In this document: positions 8,390 through 15,051 of the stretch, one piece after another
Layout of the letters: each line of letters opens with the position of its first letter
Position numbering within the stretch: the first letter of the stretch is position 1
Source: CBFHMJ01 sp965656875
Lineage (GTDB): Bacteria; Pseudomonadota; Gammaproteobacteria; Enterobacterales; Alteromonadaceae
Assembly (NCBI GenBank): GCA_965656875.1
Contig: CBFHMJ010000031.1
Span: 1 to 18,206, forward strand
Length of the DNA stretch: 18,206 nucleotides
Reading direction: 5' to 3'
The notes under the pieces: generated by a model
What the model saw: the letters and a program-made list of their open reading frames with translations, nothing else
Told to the model about the DNA's origin: nothing
Database searches by the model: none
Program-made: the position numbers and the translations under genes

Positions 8390-8989
8390 ATGATGCCACC
8401 AGAATTAATCACCGGACTTGCCGTATTCGCCTTTGTTTCATCAATAACACCCGGGCCTAACAACCTGATGTTAATGACATCTGGCGCGAACTTCGGCCTT
8501 CGAAGAACCTTGCCGCATTTACTGGGTGTAGTGCTGGGATTTTGTTTGATGATCGTATTGGTTGGGCTGGGTATTATGCAGTTATTCTCGCTGTATCCTG
8601 CGAGTTTTGATGTATTGAAAATCGCGAGTATTGTTTATTTGTTTTATCTGGCGGGTAAAACAGCGTTTTCTCGTGCCACATTAAATGACCAGGCGGATAC
8701 AACCGAACCCATGACATTTATCCAGGCGGTGTTGTTTCAATGGATTAATCCAAAAGCCTGGACGATGGCGCTGACAGCGATCAGTGTTTATGCGCCATCT
8801 CAGGGCGTTTGGCCTGTGCTGGTTGTGGCATTGTTTTTTTCTGTGATCAATCTGCCTTGTGTCAGTTGCTGGATTGTTCTCGGTCAGAAGATCCGTTACT
8901 TCCTGACCAGTACTCGTCGCTTAAAAGTGTTTAACGTGGTGATGGCCGGGTTGCTGGTCGCTTCCGTCATACCGGCTCTTTCTTTTTAA
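8390..8989 (+). CDS. LysE/RhtB-family amino-acid exporter
   Basis: Inner-membrane protein of 199 aa expected to export an amino acid or derivative. It has the family signature near the N-terminus (SITPGPNNLML, about 18-28) and about six hydrophobic segments (roughly 6-28, 40-64, 72-90, 112-132, 140-165, 178-197). The conserved FQWINPKAW before the fourth segment (about 115-123) is also present. The ATG at 8390 is preceded by AGGAG; a second ATG follows immediately. It is divergent from the Lrp regulator, an arrangement typical of LysE/Lrp-type pairs. The substrate is not predictable from sequence. Confidence 0.9.
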   Translation: MMPPELITGLAVFAFVSSITPGPNNLMLMTSGANFGLRRTLPHLLGVVLGFCLMIVLVGLGIMQLFSLYPASFDVLKIASIVYLFYLAGKTAFSRATLNDQADTTEPMTFIQAVLFQWINPKAWTMALTAISVYAPSQGVWPVLVVALFFSVINLPCVSCWIVLGQKIRYFLTSTRRLKVFNVVMAGLLVASVIPALSF

Positions 8990-8994
8990 GACAA

Positions 8995-9028
8995 ATAAAA
9001 AACCCGGCGGTTATTCACTCGCCGGGTT
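8995..9028 (-). terminator. Rho-independent terminator of the reb locus (probably bidirectional)
   Basis: A 9-bp perfect GC-rich stem (AACCCGGCG 9001-9009, CGCCGGGTT 9020-9028) with a 10-nt loop is followed on the minus strand by a run of T (complement of 8995-9002). It lies 21 bp past the last reb gene and 11 bp past the convergent LysE gene, so it can end both transcripts. The U-tract is clean only in the minus direction. Confidence 0.85.
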
Positions 9029-9049
9029 CTAGCTGGTTCATCGGACGCT

Positions 9050-9325
9050 CTATTCGATAGCTGAAAAATCTTTTAGTATTTTTGCCGCTTTTTCACCTAT
9101 CTGACCAAATTGTTCTGTGCCTTTTTCCATAGCACCCTGTGCTTCTTTAATAACATCTGCATATTTTTTGTCTCCCGTTGCCAGCAATTGCGACAAGGCA
9201 ACACCGATAGCAGTCGTTGTTATCGTACTCAGGTTCCTTAAATTATCTGCTGCATCCTGCACAGCAATAGCCGTTGATTGAGCGACAGATTGATTTGCCT
9301 GTGCAATCGCAGATTTCTTAGACAT
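9050..9325 (-). CDS. Small Reb-related protein, 91 aa (type B)
   Basis: Last gene of the reb locus. It is paralogous to the gene at 10979-11269. Both share the pattern A-QS-AQSTA-A--DA-DNLRNL-T--T-A-GVALSQ, and the core ST--A---A--N resembles the RebB core ST-QAL-NA-HN, so I read it as a diverged RebB relative with a longer amphipathic C-terminus (about 50-91; Lys/Glu-rich, ending AAKILKDFSAIE). The ATG at 9325 (AGGG upstream) is used; an earlier in-frame TTG is ignored. It is probably an R-body subunit or assembly factor. The relationship to RebB is inferred from short motifs and not proven. Confidence 0.72.
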   Translation of the reverse strand: MSKKSAIAQANQSVAQSTAIAVQDAADNLRNLSTITTTAIGVALSQLLATGDKKYADVIKEAQGAMEKGTEQFGQIGEKAAKILKDFSAIE

Positions 9326-9347
9326 GAACAATCAGCCCTTATGACTG

Positions 9348-9557
9348 TTACCCACCTACACTGGCCAGTATTAACGCACAGGAAGATGAGACAGACGCAT
9401 TAGTAATGGTTTGCATACCATGTTGAATTGTTATTGCATTCTGCATGAGCAAGCCGACGGAATCCGCCATACTGGCCTGCCCCAGTTGTTCGATCACAGC
9501 TTGTACTTCTTCGCTGCTTTCTGCCGAATCGGACATAGTTTTACCCGTAAAGGTCAT
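9348..9557 (-). CDS. Small RebB-like protein, 69 aa
   Basis: A small Ala/Ser/Met-rich protein between a RebB gene and the type B gene. Its core SVGLLMQNAITIQHGMQTITNAS-SSSCALI parallels the core of the 10344-10796 product (LGLSMHNAVVNQQSSHMTTAASITNACARLL). Both in turn resemble the Asn-Ala...Gln-Gln region of RebB. Two starts are possible: ATG 9557 (AGGG close upstream) or ATG 9536, giving 62 aa and an MSD- start like two neighbours. It ends 22 bp before the next gene. The 163 bp upstream of it hold no recognisable gene. It is probably a minor R-body component; assignment is by position and motif only. Confidence 0.62.
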   Translation of the reverse strand: MTFTGKTMSDSAESSEEVQAVIEQLGQASMADSVGLLMQNAITIQHGMQTITNASVSSSCALILASVGG

Positions 9558-9719
9558 CAGACCCTGGAAAAAAATGGCGGCACAGTGGCTTCCAGCCTTC
9601 TGTACGCGCCATAACCCAATAGTGAAATACCAGTCACATTCAATCGCAAATCAGCAACGATTGAATGGAACCCGACCACAAACTCCACGTAACGGGTCAA
9701 AAGGAACTTCTTGCCTGAA

Positions 9720-9986
9720 TTAACCTTTTTCCACCACTTCTTCGACTGCACGGCCCAGCGTTGCACTACCGATCGCACTGAGTGAATTTACGCCCTGCAC
9801 TGTCGCGGCTTGCATCGTAATACCCGCTTGCTGCTGAGCGGTTGTTGCATTTAAACCCGCGTTAGATAACGCAAGGCCTAACGAGGTATACAAACTGCCC
9901 ATCGCCATCGCCGGGACATCGCCCAGGGTCTTGGTATTAACCTGAGTCACTGAGTCTGTGATTTGCTCATTAACAGTTTTTGCCAT
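9720..9986 (-). CDS. RebB-family R-body protein
   Basis: An 88-aa member of the RebB family (killing-trait / R-body structural proteins). It has VNEQITDSVTQVNT at the N-terminus (5-18), a PAMAMGSLYTSLGLALSNAG-NAT segment, the Gln-rich AQQQAGITMQAATVQGVNSL core (about 50-70) and a short acidic C-terminus. RebB proteins polymerise into ribbons coiled as R-bodies. It is the most diverged of the four clear RebB copies here, with Lys/Thr/Leu changes near residue 20 and SLYTSLGLALS in place of NLLMSTSQALG. ATG 9986 follows a good AGGAG site. It is followed by two smaller Reb-related genes. Confidence 0.88.
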   Translation of the reverse strand: MAKTVNEQITDSVTQVNTKTLGDVPAMAMGSLYTSLGLALSNAGLNATTAQQQAGITMQAATVQGVNSLSAIGSATLGRAVEEVVEKG

Positions 9987-10093
9987 TTCAATAATCTCCT
10001 GGATTAGTTTTTGAGTTATCAGAACCAGCGCGAAAAAGCCGCTGATTTTTATGTACTTCGGTTCAGTGGAATGCGCCTGACAGCGAACGGTGA

Positions 10094-10351
10094 TCAGCCA
10101 TTATTGGCGTCAAGCTGGCGATTGATATCCGACATGGCTTTTTCCAGGTCCTTGTTGACTTTATCCATCAGTTCATCCACTTTTTCGTCCATTGCCTCGA
10201 CTGTTTTGAAGGGTTTGAATTCATTCATTTTCTTTTGTGTATCATCAATCAGTTTGGCGACATGGCTGTGTTGCTTTTCAGCAAACTGCTTCAGGCTTTC
10301 CTGCAGTGAATCCGGGTCCATTGCATCGGAAGACGGTTGGTTATCACTCAT
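10094..10351 (-). CDS. Small charged coiled-coil protein of the reb locus
   Basis: An 85-aa hydrophilic protein, almost entirely predicted helix with heptad-like spacing of hydrophobic residues (about 15-80; LQESLKQFAEKQHSHVAKLI and VDELMDKVNKDLEKAM). It has no signal peptide or membrane segment. It lacks the RebB motif, so it is more likely an accessory or assembly protein, or a linker of the ribbon, than a main subunit. The start codon overlaps the end of the preceding gene by 8 bp and has a GGGAG site inside that gene, so the pair is translationally coupled. I do not recognise a family. Confidence 0.72.
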   Translation of the reverse strand: MSDNQPSSDAMDPDSLQESLKQFAEKQHSHVAKLIDDTQKKMNEFKPFKTVEAMDEKVDELMDKVNKDLEKAMSDINRQLDANNG

Positions 10352-10796
10352 CTTTCTTCTCCCCTGAGGCTACTTCTTCAGCGGGCTCTGCCGGTTCTGC
10401 TTCTGCATCCGACTTTTTCTTGCGGCTGAAAAAGTTCATTAAATTCATTTTCTTTTTGGTTTCCTGACCTGGTGGTTTTTCTTCAACGTCACTCTCTACT
10501 GCATCATCCTTAGTGGCGACAATTGGGCCGTCCTCACCTTTGTCATCTTTTTTCGGGCGAACCGCAGGCGCTTGTAGCAAGCGGGCGCACGCATTGGTGA
10601 TAGAGGCAGCAGTCGTCATGTGAGAACTTTGCTGGTTAACAACCGCGTTATGCATTGATAAACCCAGTGTTTCTGCCAGTGTGGTTTCAACCAGTCCGGT
10701 CGGCTGTAAGTTAAACGGTTGAACATTGCTGGGATCCTGAGATGACGAATTATCAGCTGCGGCACTGTCTGTCGGTTTGTTATTGGTGTTTTCCAT
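10344..10796 (-). CDS. RebB-like core with long charged tail, 150 aa
   Basis: The longest protein of the reb genes. An Asn/Ser-rich N-terminus (1-35) leads to a RebB-like core (about 37-75; LAETLGLSMHNAVVNQQSSHM, then TNACARLLQAP). A low-complexity charged tail follows, with an acidic part, a basic-hydrophobic patch KKKMNLMNFFSRKKK (about 114-128) and an Ala/Glu/Pro-rich acidic end. The basic-hydrophobic patch could contact membranes or other subunits. Start ATG 10796 has a GGAG site; an upstream in-frame extension to 10814 is ignored. It overlaps the coiled-coil gene by 8 bp. It might be an R-body cap, anchor or assembly protein; this is inference from composition. Confidence 0.7.
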   Translation of the reverse strand: MENTNNKPTDSAAADNSSSQDPSNVQPFNLQPTGLVETTLAETLGLSMHNAVVNQQSSHMTTAASITNACARLLQAPAVRPKKDDKGEDGPIVATKDDAVESDVEEKPPGQETKKKMNLMNFFSRKKKSDAEAEPAEPAEEVASGEKKDE

Positions 10797-10978
10797 AAGA
10801 TGGACTCCGAACATCTAACTTTCTGGTTAATCGTTAAGCATTAAGCTTAAAAACATGTGCTGTATTAAACCCGGGCAAAAACACGATCTTTTGCCATTTA
10901 ATTACCAACCCGGATGTTGTGCTGACACGGCTGATCCTGGATCGTCTCTCTGGAGTCTGGTGGATCAGTCAGTCATCA

Positions 10979-11269
10979 TCAGGATTCGTCATGAAGTAAG
11001 GTCGCAATTTTTTCGCCGACCACACTGAAGTTTTCAGCACCGCGATGAACAACATTCTGTGCTTCTTCAATCACACTGCTAAATTGCGGGTCCAGGGTTT
11101 CAATGTACTGAGACAGCGCGACGCCTACGGCCGTGGTGCTCAGAGTATTGAGGTTTCGTAAATTGTCCGTTGCGTCTGCAAGCGCCATTGCAGTTGACTG
11201 CGCAATTGACTGCTGCGCTGAATTAACGGCGGAGAATGCGGGTTCTGGTGGATACTTAGGGTCACTCAT
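10979..11269 (-). CDS. Small Reb-related protein, 96 aa (type B)
   Basis: Paralogue of the 9050-9325 product, sharing QQSIAQSTAMALADATDNLR and T-STTAVGVALSQ, with a similar amphipathic C-terminus ending in VGEKIATLLHDES. Its N-terminus is Pro-rich (MSDPKYPPEPAF). The ATG at 11269 is preceded by GAGG; the in-frame start at 11284 gives only a five-residue extension. It follows a RebB gene, as its paralogue does further along, so RebB plus type B looks like a repeated module. It is probably an R-body subunit or assembly factor. A 165-bp gap separates it from the next gene and holds only a weak 7-bp inverted repeat (10931-10937 / 10962-10968). Confidence 0.72.
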   Translation of the reverse strand: MSDPKYPPEPAFSAVNSAQQSIAQSTAMALADATDNLRNLNTLSTTAVGVALSQYIETLDPQFSSVIEEAQNVVHRGAENFSVVGEKIATLLHDES

Positions 11270-11367
11270 CACGCGTTGCCTCATCGTTTATGCCTGCATC
11301 AGGCAGGGTTTACAGTCACAGCTCCTGCCAATGAATGGCATGGCAGAAGCTGCAAGCAATAGCGGTA

Positions 11368-11631
11368 TTACGAGTCTTTTTCGATAATACCTTCAGCGCT
11401 ACGGCCAATCACTGAGCTACCGATTGACATTAGAGAGTTAACACCCTGAACTGTCGCAGCCTGCATAGTGATTTGAGCTTGCTGCTGAGCAGCCGTCGCG
11501 TTATGACCTGCGTTACCTAATGCCTGAGAAGTAGACATTAAAAGGTTACCCATCGCCATTGCCGGAGTTTCGCCTACTACTTTTGTGTTTACTTGTGTAA
11601 CAGAATCAGTAACTTGTTCATTAACTGGCAT
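11368..11631 (-). CDS. RebB-family R-body protein
   Basis: An 87-aa RebB protein carrying the full family pattern: NEQVTDSVTQVNTKVVGETP, MAMGNLLMSTSQALGNAGHN, then AQQQAQITMQAATVQGVNSL and a C-terminal GRSAEGIIEKDS. It differs from the product of 11712-11972 at only about five positions in the first 84 residues, apart from the last residues, and the DNA is close to identical over long runs, so the two are a recent tandem copy. Ribosome site GGGAAA before ATG 11631. It lies downstream of an intrinsic-terminator-like hairpin, which may lower its expression relative to the copy before it. Confidence 0.92.
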   Translation of the reverse strand: MPVNEQVTDSVTQVNTKVVGETPAMAMGNLLMSTSQALGNAGHNATAAQQQAQITMQAATVQGVNSLMSIGSSVIGRSAEGIIEKDS

Positions 11632-11666
11632 AATATTTCCCGTTTAATAATTGAAATTTAATTAGA

Positions 11667-11699
11667 AGAAAAAAGCGGGGCATAAACTAACTATGCCCC
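11667..11699 (-). terminator. Intrinsic terminator or attenuator inside the reb locus
   Basis: An 8-bp perfect stem (GGGGCATA 11677-11684, TATGCCCC 11692-11699) with a 7-nt loop is followed on the minus strand by GC then a run of six T and a T-rich stretch. It sits 13 bp past the stop of the third reb gene and 36 bp before the start of the fourth. Read-through would be needed unless a new promoter lies in the short gap, so it may set subunit ratios. Confidence 0.78.
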
Positions 11700-11711
11700 A
11701 GGAGTGAAGGA

Positions 11712-11972
11712 TTAACCTTTTTCGATAATACCTTCAGCGCTACGGCCAACCACTGAGCCACCGATTGACATAAGTGAGTTAACACCCTGAACTGTCGCAG
11801 CTTGCATAGTGATTTGTGCTTGCTGCTGAGCAGCAGTTGCATTGTGAGCAGCATTACTTAGTGCCTGAGAAGTAGACATTAGTAAGTTACCCATCGCCAT
11901 TGCTGGAGTTTCACCAACAACTTTTGTGTTTACCTGAGTTACTGAATCAGTAATTTGCTCATTTACTGGCAT
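11712..11972 (-). CDS. RebB-family R-body protein
   Basis: An 86-aa RebB protein nearly identical to the next gene downstream (differences at residues 7, 39, 42, 72 and 75, then the last residues). It has the complete family pattern with the Gln-rich AQQQAQITMQAATVQG core. The ribosome site GAGGAAACG before ATG 11972 is the strongest in the cluster, and an intrinsic-terminator-like hairpin follows the gene. Together these suggest that this is a highly made structural subunit. The 174 bp upstream contain a perfect 8-bp hairpin (12117-12124 / 12131-12138) and an imperfect stem around 12009-12034. Confidence 0.92.
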   Translation of the reverse strand: MPVNEQITDSVTQVNTKVVGETPAMAMGNLLMSTSQALSNAAHNATAAQQQAQITMQAATVQGVNSLMSIGGSVVGRSAEGIIEKG

Positions 11973-12146
11973 AACGTTTCCTCATTTTTCAACGTTGTTT
12001 AAATAATGGCTTTGGCAGCGAGCTGCTAAGCCAATCTCCTAAAGTGCGACTTGATCCGGCGCGATCATAAAAATGCAGGTCGCGTTAAATCGCATCGCGC
12101 TAAAAGCTGTTTCATCGAGTGATCGATCCCGATCACTCAGCATCCA

Positions 12147-12416
12147 TTACTTTTTGTCGTCTTTCTCAAGGATTTCTTCTGCACCACGACCAATCGTCGC
12201 AACTGAAGTAGAAACCAGAGAATTGATGCCTTGCACCGTTGCAGTTTGCATAACGACTGAACCTTGCTGGCTGTCACTTGCTGCATTCAGTGCAGATGTA
12301 CCAAGTGCCTGACTGGTCGCTAAAAATAAGCTACCTGCTGCTGATGCTGGTGTTTCACCAACAACAGAGGTATTTACCTGCGTTACCGAGTCCGTTACCT
12401 GTTCATTAACTGGCAT
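12147..12416 (-). CDS. RebB-family R-body protein
   Basis: An 89-aa RebB protein. The N-terminus (NEQVTDSVTQVNTSVVGETP) is almost the same as in the two downstream copies, but the middle has drifted (SAAGSLFLATSQALGTSALN, ASDSQQGSVVMQTATVQGIN) and the C-terminus is Lys/Asp-rich. It is therefore an older paralogue, probably a distinct subunit. AGGATCACG precedes ATG 12416. The 166-bp region between this gene and the one upstream contains a 6-bp palindromic hairpin (12482-12496) and a second 6-bp inverted repeat (12499-12504 / 12532-12537), possible regulator sites or RNA structure. Confidence 0.9.
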   Translation of the reverse strand: MPVNEQVTDSVTQVNTSVVGETPASAAGSLFLATSQALGTSALNAASDSQQGSVVMQTATVQGINSLVSTSVATIGRGAEEILEKDDKK

Positions 12417-12582
12417 AACGTGATCCTTTTGTGGTTAGAAACGAGCCTGATGACGGCGATGTTTCTGATTAAACATTGACCAACAGAACGTCTGTTAGCG
12501 GTTAAAGCTCCATCCTGGAAGTACTGCTCCGTAACCGATTTGCAGACTCATGCGGTGCATTTCGTCCCCTCATTGACCGGAA

Positions 12583-12804
12583 CTACTTACCGGCATGAGC
12601 GGCGCCTATTGCATGGAGCATCTCGACGCTGACCGCCGTGTTGGTTTGCACAATGATGTTCTGCTGCTGTTGCACGAACGTCGCGTTGTGTGCTGCATTC
12701 CCCAATGCCTGAGCTGCCGATGTCACCATCATTGAGCGGGCAATATCTGGCGCATACGTCGCCACCAGTTTGTTACATGCTTCTACTGCTTCTTGTGCGC
12801 TCAT
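12583..12804 (-). CDS. Short RebB-like protein, 73 aa
   Basis: First gene of the reb locus. The C-terminal two thirds (TSAAQALGNAAHNATFVQQQQNII to the end) match the RebB core closely. The N-terminus is different (SAQEAVEACNKLVATYAPDI), lacks the VTDSVTQVNT motif and contains a cysteine, and the protein stops right after the core (IGAAHAGK). It may cap or start ribbon assembly, or be a diverged subunit. A GGGAG site precedes ATG 12804. A candidate sigma-70 promoter lies just upstream. Confidence 0.82.
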   Translation of the reverse strand: MSAQEAVEACNKLVATYAPDIARSMMVTSAAQALGNAAHNATFVQQQQNIIVQTNTAVSVEMLHAIGAAHAGK

Positions 12805-12835
12805 GATGGCTCCCGCTGCGTTTCAATGTGGAGCT

Positions 12836-12862
12836 ATAGTAACGACTCTTAGCGCCTGGTAA
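12836..12862 (-). promoter_or_regulatory. Candidate promoter of the reb locus
   Basis: On the minus strand, TACTAT (12836-12841) could be a -10 box with TTACCA (12857-12862) as a poor -35, spaced 15 bp, about 35 bp before the first reb start codon. The weak -35 and short spacing fit an activator-dependent promoter, for which the adjacent AraC-type gene is the obvious candidate. I found no sigma-54 (-24/-12 GG/GC) match here. This is a weak call. Confidence 0.3.
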
Positions 12863-12918
12863 TCGGTGTAACTGACGAAGAAATAAAGAGAAATTACGAA
12901 CTACACAAAAAAGTAAAA

Positions 12919-14454
12919 TTAAGAGACTCGCGCAATCTGACGATGACTGTTTTTAAAAGCTCTTGGTGTAACGCCGGTGTATCGCTTAAAGACTTTTTCA
13001 AAGTGACTTAGATCACCAAAACCCACTTCCAGCGACACATCGGTGATCCGCATATACGGATTAGCCAGAAACGTTAACTTGGCCCGTTCAATCCGTAATG
13101 CTGACAACACTTGCTTAAAGCTTCGGTTCAGGTGGTTTTTAAACAGAAAAGAAAGGTGCGAGGGACTGACAAAGGCATTCTGCGCCAGCTCATTCAGAGT
13201 AATATCCCGGGTGTAGTTATCACCGATATACACCAGTGCTTTTTTCAACCCGAGATGCATCTTATTAAGTTGATCATAATGTTTATCAAGCAAACAAGCT
13301 GTCAGTTCCTGTTCGTCCATGGGGGGCGGCGTATTGATATCTGCTTGTACGCTGGCTTTGCTGCTCAGCACCTCGGGCGCATATTCTTTAATATGAGCAA
13401 GTTCAATCACAGGCTCCAGCGACAAGGATGCTAATCGGGCAACGATACGTTCCAGTTCAACCATGTTTTCAGGCCAGTGATAACGACTCAGCGTACTGAT
13501 CGCTTCAGCAGAAAAAACCTGTTCATCGTCATAGCGATAACGTTGAATGGCTTCGTTCAGCAAGGCCGGGATGTCTTGCTGTCGTTCTTTTAAGGCAGGA
13601 ATGGTTACTTGCAGGAAGTTCAACTGCGCAAAAAGCTGACGAGAAAAGCGCCCTTCTTCTACCAGCTGATTTAACGGTTTCGCGGTTGAAACCAGCACGC
13701 GAATGTTGTCACCAAACGCAGACGCCTGGAAACCTGACACGCTGTCCGTGCCCGCACTCATCAGATCCAACAATTGCACCTGTTGCTCCTGAGAAAGTTC
13801 ATCAACATGTTGTAAATACAGGGTGCCGGTAAAATCTTTATCGAAGTATTGATGTAATTTCTGACCGAATTCGCCATCGCTGGACGAACAGTTGATTTCA
13901 ACAAAAGGTTTGTGTCGCGCTGCCGAACTAAAATGAATAGCGCTGGCTATGACGAGTTTTTCACAACCAAAATCTCCCGCAATAATCGCCGGACAACTGA
14001 CACTGGCGGCTTTTTCAATAAAGCTTTCAAGATTGAAAACCTGCGGGCTACCGCCAGACAGAGACAAGGGTCGTCCCAGATAATGTTCAGATAAGTCTCG
14101 AACCTGAAGGCGCTTCGCCAGGAGAGCGACCTGCTTTGCCAGTTCAGCACAGCGTTGGCGCTCACCTGGAATATCGCCGCATGACTCACCAAAATTCAGA
14201 TAACCCAGCTGTTTTCGTTGGTAATGAACAGGAAAAGAGATGCCACCCGCAACGCTCCCCCCTTCAGAGAGAACCAGAGAAACCATTTCCCGGTTACTTT
14301 GCTCGCTATTCCCGCGATACAGTCGAACCGATAACAAATCGAACTTTTCGTTGTTAATACCGGCTTCTTTTATTAATGCTTCAAGGTTCACCTGAAAGTC
14401 AGATGAGGTTGAAAGTGGAATATCTACATAATCATTTGTGGTTTTATTGTTCAT
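12919..14454 (-). CDS. Probable reb regulator: GAF-like / degenerate AAA+ / AraC HTH
   Basis: A 511-aa regulator with a rare order of domains. Residues about 20-120 resemble a GAF-type sensor (ISFPVHYQRKQLGYLNFGE). About 140-360 is the AAA+ fold of sigma-54 activators, and about 400-505 is a double AraC HTH (LNELAQNAFVSPSHLSFLFK; ITDVSLEVGFGDLSHFEKVF). The AAA+ part is altered: Walker A is GDFGCEKL (160-167), Walker B is LYLQHV instead of LFLDEI (212-217), the GAFTGA loop is missing, and the arginine of YYRLNV is Gln (FAQLNF). It therefore probably cannot hydrolyse ATP or drive sigma-54. The Fis-type HTH is replaced by AraC. Start ATG 14454 has a GGAG site; an in-frame TTG at 14493 is ignored. 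Placed directly upstream of the reb genes, it is likely their activator (inference). Confidence 0.85.
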   Translation of the reverse strand: MNNKTTNDYVDIPLSTSSDFQVNLEALIKEAGINNEKFDLLSVRLYRGNSEQSNREMVSLVLSEGGSVAGGISFPVHYQRKQLGYLNFGESCGDIPGERQRCAELAKQVALLAKRLQVRDLSEHYLGRPLSLSGGSPQVFNLESFIEKAASVSCPAIIAGDFGCEKLVIASAIHFSSAARHKPFVEINCSSSDGEFGQKLHQYFDKDFTGTLYLQHVDELSQEQQVQLLDLMSAGTDSVSGFQASAFGDNIRVLVSTAKPLNQLVEEGRFSRQLFAQLNFLQVTIPALKERQQDIPALLNEAIQRYRYDDEQVFSAEAISTLSRYHWPENMVELERIVARLASLSLEPVIELAHIKEYAPEVLSSKASVQADINTPPPMDEQELTACLLDKHYDQLNKMHLGLKKALVYIGDNYTRDITLNELAQNAFVSPSHLSFLFKNHLNRSFKQVLSALRIERAKLTFLANPYMRITDVSLEVGFGDLSHFEKVFKRYTGVTPRAFKNSHRQIARVS

Positions 14455-14903
14455 TTTTAGCTCCAGCGTAAACATGCCAGGAACACCGAGCAAACAGCCA
14501 TGCTTTCCAATTCCCTAACGAAAACAACAACATGTCAAAACAGGATCCAACCTGAAACAACTCACGTTCCACAGCGCAAACTTTGTATGCGAAACGTTAA
14601 TGAATTAGCTGTATCCATAATCGGAGCTACTTACTGAAAACACTGGTTTAATTACGGTAAGAAGGAAAAACTTAGGAATTGATTGGTATTAACAAAGTAA
14701 TTACGCTGAAACAGGTAATTAAGAAGGGATTTAGTAGTCTTGTTAACAGGAAGGTTTTTGTCTGGATTTTAAAAACTGGAATTTTTTAGTGGAATTACAC
14801 GAGATTACAGCACATTACATAGTCGCGTATACGCTACTTCTTCTTTTCACAGTATAGAGTCGAATAAAAATTGCGCACATAAATTGTTATTTAAATAAAG
14901 TGC
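14455..14903. other. Intergenic region upstream of the regulator
   Basis: About 450 A+T-rich bases without a convincing gene. On the minus strand a perfect TTGACA (complement of 14533-14538) could be a -35 for the regulator, but the matching -10 is poor at any normal spacing. I see no ORF with a ribosome site and no strong hairpin here. Confidence 0.35.
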
Positions 14904-14931
14904 TTGCCCCGCCTGGAATCTTTCGTATAAT
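14904..14931 (+). promoter_or_regulatory. Sigma-70 promoter of tRNA-Leu
   Basis: TTGCCC (14904-14909), 16-bp spacer, and a perfect TATAAT (14926-14931) followed by GCG, a G+C discriminator as found at stringently controlled stable-RNA promoters. It lies about 120 bp before the tRNA, leaving a leader of about 110 nt. Confidence 0.82.
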
Positions 14932-14970
14932 GCGTTCCAGCTTATCGCTTATATCCCGGCGTAAGCCAGT

Positions 14971-15032
14971 CTGACAGGATGTCAGTTGTAAGCTTTGTAA
15001 AGTTGATTATTTGAGTCTGTTTTACAAAGCTT
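14971..15032 (+). other. Structured leader upstream of tRNA-Leu
   Basis: Two inverted repeats lie in the leader. One is a tight 6-bp hairpin (CTGACA-GGA-TGTCAG, 14971-14985). The other is a 12-bp perfect stem (AAGCTTTGTAAA 14990-15001, TTTACAAAGCTT 15021-15032) with a 19-nt loop. The second ends 19 nt before the tRNA 5' end. They may direct processing of the precursor. No U-run follows, so termination is unlikely. Confidence 0.5.
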
Positions 15033-15051
15033 CATACGCAAAAGACTTCGT

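Noticed and set aside
8992..9047. CRISPR-like or short-repeat array near the reb locus
   Set aside because: The only repeat is the two arms of one terminator hairpin; there are no regularly spaced direct repeats anywhere in the window.
9557..9778. 73-aa minus-strand frame in the gap between two reb genes
   Set aside because: It overlaps the end of a clear RebB gene and shows no ribosome site or Reb-like composition.
10020..10056. Hairpin CAGCG / CGCTG followed by T-run near the RebB gene at 9986
   Set aside because: The T-run is on the plus strand, against the direction of the reb genes, and no plus-strand gene would use it.
12583..12918. Sigma-54 promoter for the reb genes, expected from the AAA+ domain of the regulator
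   Set aside because: I found no GG/GC -24/-12 element in the upstream region, and the regulator lacks the GAFTGA loop needed to contact sigma-54.
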